64,000 nt of DNA from Allobosea lupini (GTDB taxonomy: Bacteria > Pseudomonadota > Alphaproteobacteria > Rhizobiales > Beijerinckiaceae): positions 558,001-622,000 of the forward strand of contig NZ_FOAN01000002.1 in assembly GCF_900109525.1 (NCBI RefSeq), read 5' to 3'. The notes under the pieces were generated by a model that was given only the letters and a program-made list of their open reading frames with translations, did not search any database and was not told where the DNA came from. This document shows positions 33,911-42,284 of this stretch, piece after piece. Made by a program: the position numbers and the translations under genes. Position 1 is the first letter of the stretch, and each line of letters starts with the position of its first letter.

Positions 33911-34264
33911 ATGCTTCGCAAACTCGTTCTTGGACTGTCCGCCGCTGCCGCGCTCGGCGTGGCCGGCCTCGGTATGGGTGCGGTCACCGCCACCCCGGCC
34001 GAGGCGCAGGCGCTGAGCGGCGGCTACGGCTATCCTGGCGGCGGCAGCCGCCATCCGTCGGCGCCGCGCTACAGCAATCCCGGGTGGGGCGGCGGCGGAT
34101 ATTATGGCCGCCCGCGCTACGGCTATGGCGGGCCACGCTATGGCTATGGCGGGCCGCGTTACGGCTGGGGCGGCGGCTATTACGGCCCGCGCTGCTATAT
34201 CCGCCCGGTGCGCTATTGGGACGGCTGGGGCTGGGTGGTGCGCGAGCGCCGCATCTGCCGCTGA
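33911..34264 (+). CDS. Small secreted Gly/Tyr/Arg-rich protein, paralogue 3
   Basis: A 117-residue exported protein. After the signal peptide it shares ALSGGYGYPGGGSRHPSAPRY with paralogue 2, then carries three tandem copies of a YGYGGPR-like unit, a repeat expansion absent from paralogue 2. It ends with the family cassette RCYIRPVRYWDGWGWV...RICR. AAGGAGG precedes the ATG. The sequence resembles flexible YG-rich surface or cell-wall proteins; no function is assigned. Confidence 0.8.
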   Translation: MLRKLVLGLSAAAALGVAGLGMGAVTATPAEAQALSGGYGYPGGGSRHPSAPRYSNPGWGGGGYYGRPRYGYGGPRYGYGGPRYGWGGGYYGPRCYIRPVRYWDGWGWVVRERRICR

Positions 34265-34270
34265 ACCAAG

Positions 34271-35053
34271 CTAGGCGAGCACAGCCTCGCCGCGATGGAG
34301 CGCTTCGCTGAAGGCGGTGAAGCTCCCATCCGCGCCATTGAGAACCAGAGCCGGCAGCAACGCTGCCGGCTTCTTGCTGCCGAGGCGGGCCGAGACGATG
34401 ACCCGGATCGCCGGCCGTTCGGCCTGGCCATGGACGGGACGGATTTCGATCGCGCCGAAACCCGTCTCCAGCGCTGCGAGAATTGCTCCCACCGCTTCGG
34501 CGCGGTGGATGATGCTTATGCCGCCGCCCGGCTTCAGCGCATGGCGCGCCGTTTTCAGCCAGTCGCCCAGGGATTGCCCGGCGACATGTGCCGCACGGCG
34601 ATTGGCGACCGGCGAGGCGCGCACCTCACCTGCTTCGAAGAAGGGCGGGTTCATCGCGACCCAGGCCATGGATGCTGCCGCCAGCCCCTCGCGGGCAAGA
34701 TCGCCATTGCGCTCGCCGATCGTTCCGACCGCGACGCGCACCCGCGCCTCCAGGTCGTTGAGCCCGGCATTGCGGGCCGCGAGTGCCGCAAGCTCCGGAT
34801 CGCGCTCAACCAGGACGACCTCCAGCCCCGGCTGGCGTAGCGCCACTGCGAGCCCGACCGTGCCGACGCCGGCACCGAAATCGGCGAGCCGTCCCTCGCC
34901 CAGTTCGGGAAGCGCCGCTGCGAGGAGAATCGCGTCGGAACCAGCCCGGTGGCCCTTGACCGGCTGCAGCAGACGCAAACGCCCGCCGAGCAGGCGGTCT
35001 TCGGCGATCTCACCGAGACCGGGAAACCGCTCGGCCATGGACGTTTCCGTCAT
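34271..35053 (-). CDS. tRNA1(Val) A37 N6-methyltransferase-like protein (TrmN6)
   Basis: A 260-residue SAM-dependent methyltransferase. The SAM motif I appears as LADFGAGVGTVGLAVA and the catalytic motif NPPF (VAMNPPFFEAG) marks an N6-adenine methyltransferase acting on nucleic acid. The N-terminal LLGGRLRLLQPVKGHRAGSDAILLAA is the TrmN6/YfiC signature. The start overlaps the stop of the DUF2007 gene by four bases, so the pair is coupled. E. coli TrmN6 modifies A37 of tRNA-Val; the same target is inferred. Confidence 0.85.
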   Translation of the reverse strand: MTETSMAERFPGLGEIAEDRLLGGRLRLLQPVKGHRAGSDAILLAAALPELGEGRLADFGAGVGTVGLAVALRQPGLEVVLVERDPELAALAARNAGLNDLEARVRVAVGTIGERNGDLAREGLAAASMAWVAMNPPFFEAGEVRASPVANRRAAHVAGQSLGDWLKTARHALKPGGGISIIHRAEAVGAILAALETGFGAIEIRPVHGQAERPAIRVIVSARLGSKKPAALLPALVLNGADGSFTAFSEALHRGEAVLA

Positions 35054-35283
35054 GACGAAGGGGCGGGACGCAATTCATCCCCGTAGCCCGCCTCGATCAG
35101 CAACGCGCGGGCGCGCCTGCTGTCCTGCTCGCGCACCAGCAGGCGGCGCGGGAACGCGCCGATCATGCCTTCGAGCGAGCTGATGTGCTGGTCGGCGATC
35201 AGGCAACCCAGATCGGCCGAGGCCAGCAGCGCCTCGATGGCACCGAGCAGGACGAGATCATTGGAGCGGACGAGTTCGTGCAT
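35050..35283 (-). CDS. DUF2007 domain protein
   Basis: A 77-residue protein with the DUF2007 fold: MHELVRSNDLVLLGAIEALL, then the DQHISSLEGMIGAFPRRLLV strand-loop and DSRRARALLIEAGY at the end. These are described as putative signal-transducing proteins of PII-like size; the role is unknown. It is translationally coupled to the TrmN6-like gene and divergent from the polyprenyl synthase, a common alphaproteobacterial arrangement. The longer upstream frame is rejected because it would cross the shared promoter. Confidence 0.83.
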   Translation of the reverse strand: MHELVRSNDLVLLGAIEALLASADLGCLIADQHISSLEGMIGAFPRRLLVREQDSRRARALLIEAGYGDELRPAPSS

Positions 35284-35465
35284 GCGCTCATGGAGCCCAC
35301 CGGGCCAGCCCTGCGCAACAGGAAAGATCGCATCGCCCGGGTCAAAACGGCAGCGCAGCGTCAAACTGCTGCGCCGCGAAAGGATTGCCGGGGCTGGCCA
35401 CGCATGCGACGTTTGTGGCAAGGGCATAGCGCGCGAATGCGCGAGATTGAGGCCGGAGTTTGCGC

Positions 35466-36482
35466 GTGGGCGTCGTCGTAGCTTTCGAAGACAAGGACAC
35501 CAGCCAGGGCGGCATCGAGCCACTGGTCGGGCTGACGCGCGCCGACATGGAACGCGTCAACGCGATGATCCTGTCGCGCACCGGCTCCGAGGTCACGATG
35601 ATCCCGGAGGTCGCGAACCATCTGATCTCCTCCGGCGGCAAGCGCCTGCGGCCGATGCTGACGCTGGCGACGGCGGCGCTCTGCGGCTATCGCGGCGAGG
35701 GCCATGTCAAGCTCGCGGCCAGCGTCGAGTTCATGCATACGGCGACGCTGCTGCATGACGACGTCGTCGACGAGAGCGACATGCGCCGTGGCAAGGCCGC
35801 GGCCCGCATGCTCTGGGGCAATGAGGCGAGCGTGCTGGTCGGCGACTTCCTGCTCGGCCAGGCCTTCAAGATGATGGTCGAGGTCGGCTCGCTGCGCGCG
35901 CTCGACATCCTCTCGACCGCGGCAGCCGTCATCGCCGAGGGCGAGGTGATGCAGCTCGCCGCCGCCAAGAACACCGAGACGACCGAGGACGAGTACCTCG
36001 CCGTGATCCGCGGCAAGACCGCCGAGCTTTTTGCGGCCGCCTGCGAGGTCGGGCCGGTGATCGCCGGCTCGTCCAAGGGCGAGGCCGCCGCCTGCCGCAG
36101 CTATGGGCTCAATCTCGGCATCGCCTTCCAGCTCGTCGACGACGCGCTCGACTATGGCGGCTCTGCAGGACAGCTCGGCAAGAATGTCGGCGACGACTTC
36201 CGTGAGGGCAAGATCACGCTGCCGGTGGTGCTCTCCTTCCGCCGCGGCAATGCGGAGGAGCGCGCCTTCTGGCGCCGCACCCTGCAGGAGGGCGAGGTGC
36301 GTGACGGCGATCTCGCGGAGGCGCAGGCGCTGATGCGCAAGCATGGCGCCCTGGCCGACACGATCGAGCGGGCCCGCCACTACGCCAAGATGGCGAAGGA
36401 TGCGCTCGGCCTTTACCCGTCATCGCCAATGAAGCAGGCGCTCAACGACGCCGTCGACTTCTGCGTGGCGCGGGCGCACTAA
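35466..36482 (+). CDS. ispB: Polyprenyl diphosphate synthase (IspB-like)
   Basis: A 338-residue trans-prenyltransferase that extends FPP with IPP to the side chain of ubiquinone, typically C50 in this class. Both aspartate-rich motifs are intact: LLHDDVVDESD (first) and FQLVDDALDYGG (second), with GGKRLRPML upstream. GTG at 35466 is chosen because GGAG at 35455-35458 is seven bases upstream; a TTG two codons earlier is less likely. It faces ispE, which supplies isoprenoid precursor, across a 9-bp gap on the opposite strand. Confidence 0.92.
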   Translation: MGVVVAFEDKDTSQGGIEPLVGLTRADMERVNAMILSRTGSEVTMIPEVANHLISSGGKRLRPMLTLATAALCGYRGEGHVKLAASVEFMHTATLLHDDVVDESDMRRGKAAARMLWGNEASVLVGDFLLGQAFKMMVEVGSLRALDILSTAAAVIAEGEVMQLAAAKNTETTEDEYLAVIRGKTAELFAAACEVGPVIAGSSKGEAAACRSYGLNLGIAFQLVDDALDYGGSAGQLGKNVGDDFREGKITLPVVLSFRRGNAEERAFWRRTLQEGEVRDGDLAEAQALMRKHGALADTIERARHYAKMAKDALGLYPSSPMKQALNDAVDFCVARAH

Positions 36483-36491
36483 GGCCGGGCC

Positions 36492-37370
36492 TCACCTCAA
36501 CATGGTCGGCTTTACCCACCAGCCGGGGTGCTGAAACGGAAGCTGCTTCGCCGCTGCCGCGCTAGCACGGCAGTCATCGAACAAGGCGAAGCAGGTCGCG
36601 CCCGAGCCGGACATGCGTGCCAGCCGGCAGCCGGGCAAGGCCGACAGCGCCGACAGCATCTCACCGATTGCCGGCGCGACGGCCCGTGCCGGCAGTTCGA
36701 GATCGTTGCCCGTTGCTGCGAGCACGTCGATCAACTCAGTCGCTGTCGCCGGCGAGGGTTCCTCTGCCTTGTACGGCTCGACAGCGACCGCATGCCCCTC
36801 CCCCGGCTGAAGCCCCAACGCCCGGAACACGGCCGCGGTCTCGACGGCCAGCCCTGGATTGACCAGCAACGCGAACAGCCGCGGCAACCTCTGCACCGGG
36901 CCGAGCTTTTCGCCGATGCCGCGCATGACGCGGGCACGCGCCTCCAGGCAGACAGGGACATCGGCGCCGACGCGACCGGCAGTGGCGAGCAGCGCCGGGT
37001 GCGACAGTGGCAGATCATTGAGCCGCGCCAGCAGGCGCAGGGCCGCGGCGGCATCGGCCGAGCCGCCGCCGATGCCGGAAGCGACGGGCAGGCGCTTGAC
37101 TAGATGGAAGCGGCCGGAGCGCAGCCCGGCGATCTCCTCGCGAAGCTCACGCTCGGCCTTGAGGACGAGATTGTCCGGGCCGGTCGAGAGGCTCGAGGCA
37201 AAGGGGCCGGAGATGCTCATGTCGCCAGGTTCACCCGGCGACAGACTCAGTTCGTCGCCGACGCCAGCGAAGGCGACGAGGCTGTCGAGTTCATGGTAGC
37301 CGTCGGCCCGGCGACCGATCACGCGCAGGGAGAGGTTGACCTTGGCCGGGGCGCGGGTCGCCAGGCGCAA
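36492..37370 (-). CDS. ispE: 4-diphosphocytidyl-2-C-methyl-D-erythritol kinase
   Basis: A 292-residue GHMP kinase of the MEP isoprenoid pathway, phosphorylating the 2-hydroxyl of CDP-ME. The opening APAKVNLSLRVIGRRADGYHEL and the ATP loop PVASGIGGGSADAAAALR are intact. The only start that keeps the conserved APAKVN opening is TTG at 37370, three bases after the TPR gene stop, with AAGGA further upstream inside that gene; translation is probably coupled to it. Length is normal. Confidence 0.93.
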   Translation of the reverse strand: MRLATRAPAKVNLSLRVIGRRADGYHELDSLVAFAGVGDELSLSPGEPGDMSISGPFASSLSTGPDNLVLKAERELREEIAGLRSGRFHLVKRLPVASGIGGGSADAAAALRLLARLNDLPLSHPALLATAGRVGADVPVCLEARARVMRGIGEKLGPVQRLPRLFALLVNPGLAVETAAVFRALGLQPGEGHAVAVEPYKAEEPSPATATELIDVLAATGNDLELPARAVAPAIGEMLSALSALPGCRLARMSGSGATCFALFDDCRASAAAAKQLPFQHPGWWVKPTMLR

Positions 37371-37373
37371 GGA

Positions 37374-39143
37374 TCAGCCGCCATCCTTCTTAGGCTCGGC
37401 CGCATTGGCCGAGGGCGCCGGGTCTTCCAGGCCCTTGTCGATCTTCCGCAGGATCCGGGTCAGGTCCTCGGGCTCCGGCCCGAGATCGCGGGCGTAATTC
37501 CACTGGTAGCGCGCTTCGAGATAGCGCCCAGTCTTCCAGTAGACGTCGCCGAGATGGTCGTTGATCACCGGGTCGGACGGGCGCAGCTCCATCGCCTTCT
37601 CCAGCTCCGTCACCGCCTCGTCATAGCGGCCCAGCCGGTAGTGGGCCCAGCCGAGCGAGTCGATGATGTAGCCGTCCCGCGGCCGGAGCTCCACGGCCCG
37701 GCGCAACATGCCGAGCGCCTCTTCGAGCTTGAGGTTCTGGTCGACCAGCGAATAGCCGAGATAATTGAGCACCAGGGCGCGCTCGCGGCCGAGCGCCTCC
37801 GGCATCAGCTCCAGCGACTTGCGCAGGTCGGCCTCGGCCTGCGGCCATTTCTTGATGCGCTCATAGGCGATGCCGCGCGAGTAGAAGATGTCCCAGTTGG
37901 CGCGGCTCGGCGTGCCGAGCTTGGCGACCGCCTTGTCATAGGTCGCAGCCGCCTCCTCGAAGCGCTTGCGCGAGCGATAGATGTTGCCGAGCGCGGAGAT
38001 CGCCTCGATGTCGTCGGGACGCGCGGCGATGATGCCCTCGAGATGCTTGGTCGCCTCCTCGGTCTTGCCGAGCTGTTCGAGGCCGAGCCCGATCTGGATG
38101 TCGGCGACCGGGCGCAGCGGCGAGTTTTCCGGCATGCGCCTGTAGACCTGGACGGCGTCCTCGGTCTGCTTGGCGCGCTCGAGGATATCGGCCAGCGTCA
38201 GCACGGCGAGATCGTGGCCGGGATCGAGATAGACGGCGAAGCGCAGATAGAGCAGCGCGGTCGCCTCGTCGCCCTGGAGAATGCCCGCGCTGGCGAGCCC
38301 GTAGAGCACTTCGGCGGCGCCCTGCTGGGTGTTGCCGACGATGCGCTGCAGCGGCTCCTTGCTGCTGATCTTGGCGATGGCGTCGCGGACCACCGGATGG
38401 TTCGGGCGGACGCTCCGCTCGAAATCGTTCAAGGTCGCCAGGGCCGCCTCGCTGTCGCCGGCGCGCGCCTGCTGGCGCGCCCAGAGATCGACGAGGCGCA
38501 GATTGGTCTTCTCGGCATCGTAGGCTGCCTTGAGCCGGCGATTCGCCTCGTTGCGGCGGCCCGCGATATCGAGGATCAATCCGGCATGGAAATCGCGGAA
38601 GCGGTCGAAGGTCGATTCGCCCTTGAGACGCTCCAGCGTGTCGATGGCGCGATTCGTCTCGCCCGAGCCCGAGTAGGCCCAGGCGGCGAGCAGGGTCGCG
38701 GTGATGTCGGCCGAACGGCCGCGGCCGCCACGCTGCAGCTGGGTGCGGGCGGCGCCATAGTTCTTCTGCTTCAGCGCACGCACGCCGAGCGCGAGCTGGG
38801 CGAGGCCGTTGGTGGCGTCGCGCTGGATCAGCTTCTCCGCGGCCCGGAAGGTCTCGTTCATCGCGCCGTCGGCGAGGAAGGCAACGAAGCCGCGCTCGAG
38901 CAGTTCGCTGTTCTGCGGATCGTTCCGGATCGCCTCGCGCAGATAGATCGAGGCCGCGCCAAGATCCCGCGCCGAGCCGGCCACCACGGCCGCCAGGTAA
39001 TTGCCTTCAAGGCTCTCGGCTGGCTCGAATTTCTCGACCGGACGGGCCTGCGCGAGCGCCGGCATGCCGACATGCAAGCCTGCGACAAACGCCAGCACAA
39101 GAGCGGCGCTACGGCCGTTGATCTGAAACGTCACGTTCGACAT
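37374..39143 (-). CDS. Exported tetratricopeptide-repeat protein
   Basis: A 589-residue protein with a signal peptide (RSAALVLAFVAGLHVGMPALAQA) and at least eight TPR-type helical repeats across its length, clearest near the C-terminus (IIDSLGWAHYRLGRYDEAVTELEKAME). It resembles the conserved alphaproteobacterial TPR protein usually placed before ispE. Such repeats scaffold protein complexes, here in the periplasm or at the outer membrane. GAGGGAGA precedes ATG 39143; the longer frame to 39305 is rejected. Confidence 0.85.
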   Translation of the reverse strand: MSNVTFQINGRSAALVLAFVAGLHVGMPALAQARPVEKFEPAESLEGNYLAAVVAGSARDLGAASIYLREAIRNDPQNSELLERGFVAFLADGAMNETFRAAEKLIQRDATNGLAQLALGVRALKQKNYGAARTQLQRGGRGRSADITATLLAAWAYSGSGETNRAIDTLERLKGESTFDRFRDFHAGLILDIAGRRNEANRRLKAAYDAEKTNLRLVDLWARQQARAGDSEAALATLNDFERSVRPNHPVVRDAIAKISSKEPLQRIVGNTQQGAAEVLYGLASAGILQGDEATALLYLRFAVYLDPGHDLAVLTLADILERAKQTEDAVQVYRRMPENSPLRPVADIQIGLGLEQLGKTEEATKHLEGIIAARPDDIEAISALGNIYRSRKRFEEAAATYDKAVAKLGTPSRANWDIFYSRGIAYERIKKWPQAEADLRKSLELMPEALGRERALVLNYLGYSLVDQNLKLEEALGMLRRAVELRPRDGYIIDSLGWAHYRLGRYDEAVTELEKAMELRPSDPVINDHLGDVYWKTGRYLEARYQWNYARDLGPEPEDLTRILRKIDKGLEDPAPSANAAEPKKDGG

Positions 39144-39361
39144 TCTCCCTCGGTCCGCCCCGGCCGCCGGGGACTGGTCCGTGGACGGGACCGTGACCTG
39201 AACGATTAGGCAGTCAACATGGCCGTTTCCGGGCCTGCCGACAAGAGTTGCGCGCCGCGCTGCGTCATCGTTGTAGCGCTGACGTGAAAAAGACACAGCG
39301 CCCATGCCCGGCCGGTTGCATCGATGGATTTCGTCAATTTTTCGGGCGTGATGTTGGCTTC

Positions 39362-39493
39362 GTGGCGATTCGTCAAAGGTGCTTCCAGAGGAAGAAGGTC
39401 TCGCTCGCGACCGTCCTCACGCTCGCCGGCATTGCCGGCGGCTGCGCCACCGAGGAACCCGAGAAGCCGGGTCCGATCGTCCGCAAAGGCTGA
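39362..39493 (+). CDS. Possible small lipoprotein
   Basis: A 43-residue frame from a GTG start: basic N-terminus (IRQRCFQRKK), a hydrophobic stretch VSLATVLTLAGIAGG, then C with a short polar tail (CATEEPEKPGPIVRKG). The AGIAGGC sequence resembles a lipobox. No ATG and no good ribosome site are present, so expression is doubtful; the terminator directly after it is mildly supportive. Confidence 0.35.
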   Translation: MAIRQRCFQRKKVSLATVLTLAGIAGGCATEEPEKPGPIVRKG

Positions 39494-39524
39494 TTCGCCG
39501 CCCTTTTCAGGGTGAACAATGGCA

Positions 39525-39557
39525 AAAGGCCGCGCGATCCGAGGCCGCGCGGCCTTT
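39525..39557. terminator. Intrinsic terminator
   Basis: AAAGGCCGCGCG, nine-base loop, CGCGCGGCCTTT. A perfect 12-bp stem with A/T ends, 40 bp past the end of the ETF-QO gene and also suitable for a plus-strand transcript. Confidence 0.85.
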
Positions 39558-39596
39558 CATGTTTGAAGCGCCCGCCGCGACCGGCGGCCCACGCGA

Positions 39597-41276
39597 TCAC
39601 ATGTTCGAGTAGTTCGGCCCGCCCGCGCCTTCCGGCACCGTCCAGGTGATGTTCTGGGCAGGGTCCTTGATGTCGCAGGTCTTGCAGTGCACGCAGTTCT
39701 GCGCGTTGATCACGAAGCGCGGCAGCGACTGCTTGTCCGGATCGGCATAGACCACCTCGTAGACGCCGGCCGGGCAATAGAGCCGCGCCGGCTCGCCATA
39801 GATCGGCAGGTTCTGCAGCACCGGCACGTTCGGGTCGGTCAGCTTCAGATGCGCCGGCTGGTCCTCCTCATGATTGGTCGCCGAGAGGAAGACCGAGGAG
39901 AGCTTGTCGAAGGAGATCTTGCCGTCAGGCTTAGGGTAGACGATCGGAGTGACCATGCCGATCGGCTTCAGCGTGGCATGATCGGGCTTGCCGTGCTTCA
40001 GCGTGCCGAAGGGCGACCAGCCGAAGAGCTGGTTCAGCCACATGTCGATGCCGCCAAGCGCGACGCCGCCGAGCGTGCCGAGCTTCGACCAGAGCGGCTT
40101 GACGTTGCGCACCGGCTTGAGGTCGCGGCCGATCTCGGAGGCGCGCCAGCTGTCCTCGATGCCGTCGACCATGTCATGCGAGCGGCCCGCCGCCAGCGCC
40201 GGCACGAGATGCTCGGCCGCCAGCATGCCCGACAGGATGGCGTTGTGGCTGCCCTTGATGCGCGGCACGTTGACGAAGCCTGCCGCGCAGCCGATCAGCG
40301 CCCCGCCCGGGAAGGTCAGCTTGGGCACCGACTGCCAGCCGCCTTCGGTGATGGCGCGCGAGCCGTAGGAGAGGCGCTTGGCGCCCTCGAAGACGTCGCG
40401 GATCATCGGATGGGTCTTGAAGCGCTGGAACTCGTCGAAGGGCGAGAGCGTCGGGTTCGAGTAGTTGAGGTGGACGACGAAGCCGACCGAAACCAGGTTG
40501 TCGTCGAAATGATAGAGGAAGGAGCCACCGCCGGTCGACATGTCGAGCGGCCAGCCGAAGGAGTGCTGGACCAGCCCCTTCCTGAAATTCTCCGGCTTGA
40601 CCTGCCAGATCTCCTTGAGGCCGATGCCGTATTTCTGCGGCTCGCGGCCTTCATCCAGAGCAAAGCGCCTGATCGCGATCTTCGAGAGCGAGCCACGGGC
40701 GCCCTCTCCCAGAAGCGTGTAGCGGCCACGCAGTTCCATGCCGCGGGTGAAGCGGTCGGAGACCGTGCCATCCTTCGCGATGCCCATGTCGCCGGTGGCG
40801 ATGCCGGCGACCGAGCCGTCGTCGTTATAAAGCAGCTCGGCGGCGGCGAAGCCCGGATAGATCTCGACGCCGAGCGCCTCGGCACGCGCGGCGAGATAGC
40901 GGGCGACAAGGCCGAGCGAGCCGACGAAGTTGCCGTGATTGTTCATCAGCTTCGGCATGGCGAAGTTCGGCAGGCGCGCGCCACCGGCCGGGCCGAGGAA
41001 ATAGAAGACGTCCTCGGTCACCTGCGTATGCAGGGGGCGGGCATCGTCCTGCCGCCAGTCGGGCAGGAGCTTGTCGAGGCCGATCGGATCGATGACCGCG
41101 CCGGAGAGGATATGCGCGCCGACCTCGGAGCCCTTCTCGACCACGACGACCGAGATAGCTTCGTCGAGCTGCTTCAGCCGGATCGCGGCGGCGAGCCCGG
41201 CAGGACCGGCACCGACGATGACGACGTCATAGTCCATGCTCTCGCGCGGCGTGCTCTGCGCTTCCTTCAGATCCAT
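39597..41276 (-). CDS. Electron-transfer flavoprotein-ubiquinone oxidoreductase
   Basis: A 559-residue FAD and 4Fe-4S enzyme of the inner membrane that takes electrons from ETF (fed by acyl-CoA and amino-acid dehydrogenases) to ubiquinone. The N-terminal dinucleotide motif is VVIVGAGPAGLAAA. The Fe-S domain near the C-terminus carries CPAGVYEV and NCVHCKTCDIKDP. Length and motifs match ETF-QO. ATG at 41276 has GGAGGG upstream. An AT-rich palindrome at 41307-41330 sits in its promoter region. Confidence 0.95.
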   Translation of the reverse strand: MDLKEAQSTPRESMDYDVVIVGAGPAGLAAAIRLKQLDEAISVVVVEKGSEVGAHILSGAVIDPIGLDKLLPDWRQDDARPLHTQVTEDVFYFLGPAGGARLPNFAMPKLMNNHGNFVGSLGLVARYLAARAEALGVEIYPGFAAAELLYNDDGSVAGIATGDMGIAKDGTVSDRFTRGMELRGRYTLLGEGARGSLSKIAIRRFALDEGREPQKYGIGLKEIWQVKPENFRKGLVQHSFGWPLDMSTGGGSFLYHFDDNLVSVGFVVHLNYSNPTLSPFDEFQRFKTHPMIRDVFEGAKRLSYGSRAITEGGWQSVPKLTFPGGALIGCAAGFVNVPRIKGSHNAILSGMLAAEHLVPALAAGRSHDMVDGIEDSWRASEIGRDLKPVRNVKPLWSKLGTLGGVALGGIDMWLNQLFGWSPFGTLKHGKPDHATLKPIGMVTPIVYPKPDGKISFDKLSSVFLSATNHEEDQPAHLKLTDPNVPVLQNLPIYGEPARLYCPAGVYEVVYADPDKQSLPRFVINAQNCVHCKTCDIKDPAQNITWTVPEGAGGPNYSNM

Positions 41277-41306
41277 CCTGCCCTCCACCCGCGCGTCTTC
41301 ATCGTT

Positions 41307-41330
41307 AGATAGTTTATATATGAACTATCT
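41307..41330. promoter_or_regulatory. AT-rich palindrome between ETF-QO and UDG genes
   Basis: AGATAGTT-TATATATG-AACTATCT, perfect 8-bp arms with an 8-bp AT-rich centre, 31 bp before the ETF-QO start and 120 bp before the UDG start. Such a site in very GC-rich DNA is likely a regulator operator (MarR-like spacing); the regulator is not known. Confidence 0.55.
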
Positions 41331-41449
41331 TGATCGACCCGCCAAGCTCTGCGCTTGGCTGATTGGAATTCCTCTATCCGGGGCTCCCGTTCATTTTGCA
41401 ACAGCGAAGGGGCTCGCTTCGTTCCGAGCGCCGCTCTATTCTCCTGCCC

Positions 41450-42250
41450 ATGTCGCTCGACGCCGTCTCCGCAGCCGAATTGATCGCCTGGTACGCCGAA
41501 ATGGGCGTGACCGAAGCGCTCGACGAGACGCCGCACGACCATTTCGCAGCCGCACCCGAGCCGGCGCGACAGCCTGTCGCACGCCCCGTCGCCGCTGCGC
41601 AGCCGGCGGCGCGACGCCCTGCAGCCGTGGCCGCAGCCACTCCGCCGGACGAAGCCGCGCTGTCAGCCCGGGCGCTGGCGCGCGAGGCGACCTCGCTGGA
41701 TGAGCTCAAGACGGCGCTCGCCAGCTTCGAGGGCTGCCCGCTCAAGGCGACAGCCAAGAACCTCGTCTTCGCCGACGGCAATCCGGCCGGCAAGGTCATG
41801 ATCGTCGGCGAGGCACCCGGCGCGGACGAGGATCGCGCCGGCGTGCCCTTCGTCGGCCGCTCCGGCCAGTTGCTCGACCGGATGCTGGCCGCGATCGGCC
41901 TCACCCGGCAGGAGCATGTCTATATCGCCAACCTCCTGCCCTGGCGCCCGCCCGGCAACCGCACGCCGACCCCGCAGGAGGTCGCGATCTGCCTGCCCTT
42001 CATCCAGCGCCAGATCGAACTGGTCGACCCCGACATCCTTGTCTGCGTCGGCGGCCCGTCGGCCCAGGGGCTGCTCGGTGTCTCCGGCATCCTGGCCTCG
42101 CGCGGGCGCTGGATGGAATATGACACCGGCAGGCGCATGATCCGGGCGATCGCAACGCTGCACCCGGCCTATCTCCTGCGCCAGCCCTTGCAGAAGCGCC
42201 TGGCCTGGCGCGACCTGCGTACGCTCAAGGCCGCGCTCGCGGCGCCCTGA
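41450..42250 (+). CDS. Uracil-DNA glycosylase family 4/5-like protein lacking Fe-S ligands
   Basis: A 266-residue protein with an Ala/Pro-rich N-terminal linker (about residues 25-75) and a UDG-superfamily domain that removes uracil from DNA. Motif A is GEAPGADEDRAGVPFVG and motif B HPAYLLRQP. Thermophilic family 4 enzymes bind a 4Fe-4S cluster through four cysteines; here the first pair keeps only GCPL and the third is changed (LLPWRPPGN instead of KCRPP), so a cluster is unlikely. ATG 41450 is preferred over the upstream frame, which crosses the promoter. Confidence 0.85.
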   Translation: MSLDAVSAAELIAWYAEMGVTEALDETPHDHFAAAPEPARQPVARPVAAAQPAARRPAAVAAATPPDEAALSARALAREATSLDELKTALASFEGCPLKATAKNLVFADGNPAGKVMIVGEAPGADEDRAGVPFVGRSGQLLDRMLAAIGLTRQEHVYIANLLPWRPPGNRTPTPQEVAICLPFIQRQIELVDPDILVCVGGPSAQGLLGVSGILASRGRWMEYDTGRRMIRAIATLHPAYLLRQPLQKRLAWRDLRTLKAALAAP

Positions 42251-42284
42251 GCAGATTCTGCGATTCCGCTTCGACAGGGAGTCG

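Larger units (their letters stand above)
39144..39596. other. 453-bp region with one doubtful small ORF and a terminator
   Basis: The space between the TPR gene start and the ETF-QO gene end. It should contain the TPR-ispE promoter near its left side. A possible small lipoprotein ORF (39362-39493) and a terminator (39525-39557) are listed separately. Nothing else was recognised. Confidence 0.6.

Noticed and set aside
37104..39209. Plus-strand 701-residue ORF
   Set aside because: Antisense to the TPR gene; no recognisable domain, whereas the minus frame has clear TPRs and a signal peptide.
41450..42250. UdgX assignment for the UDG
   Set aside because: The KRRIH insertion that defines UdgX is not present.
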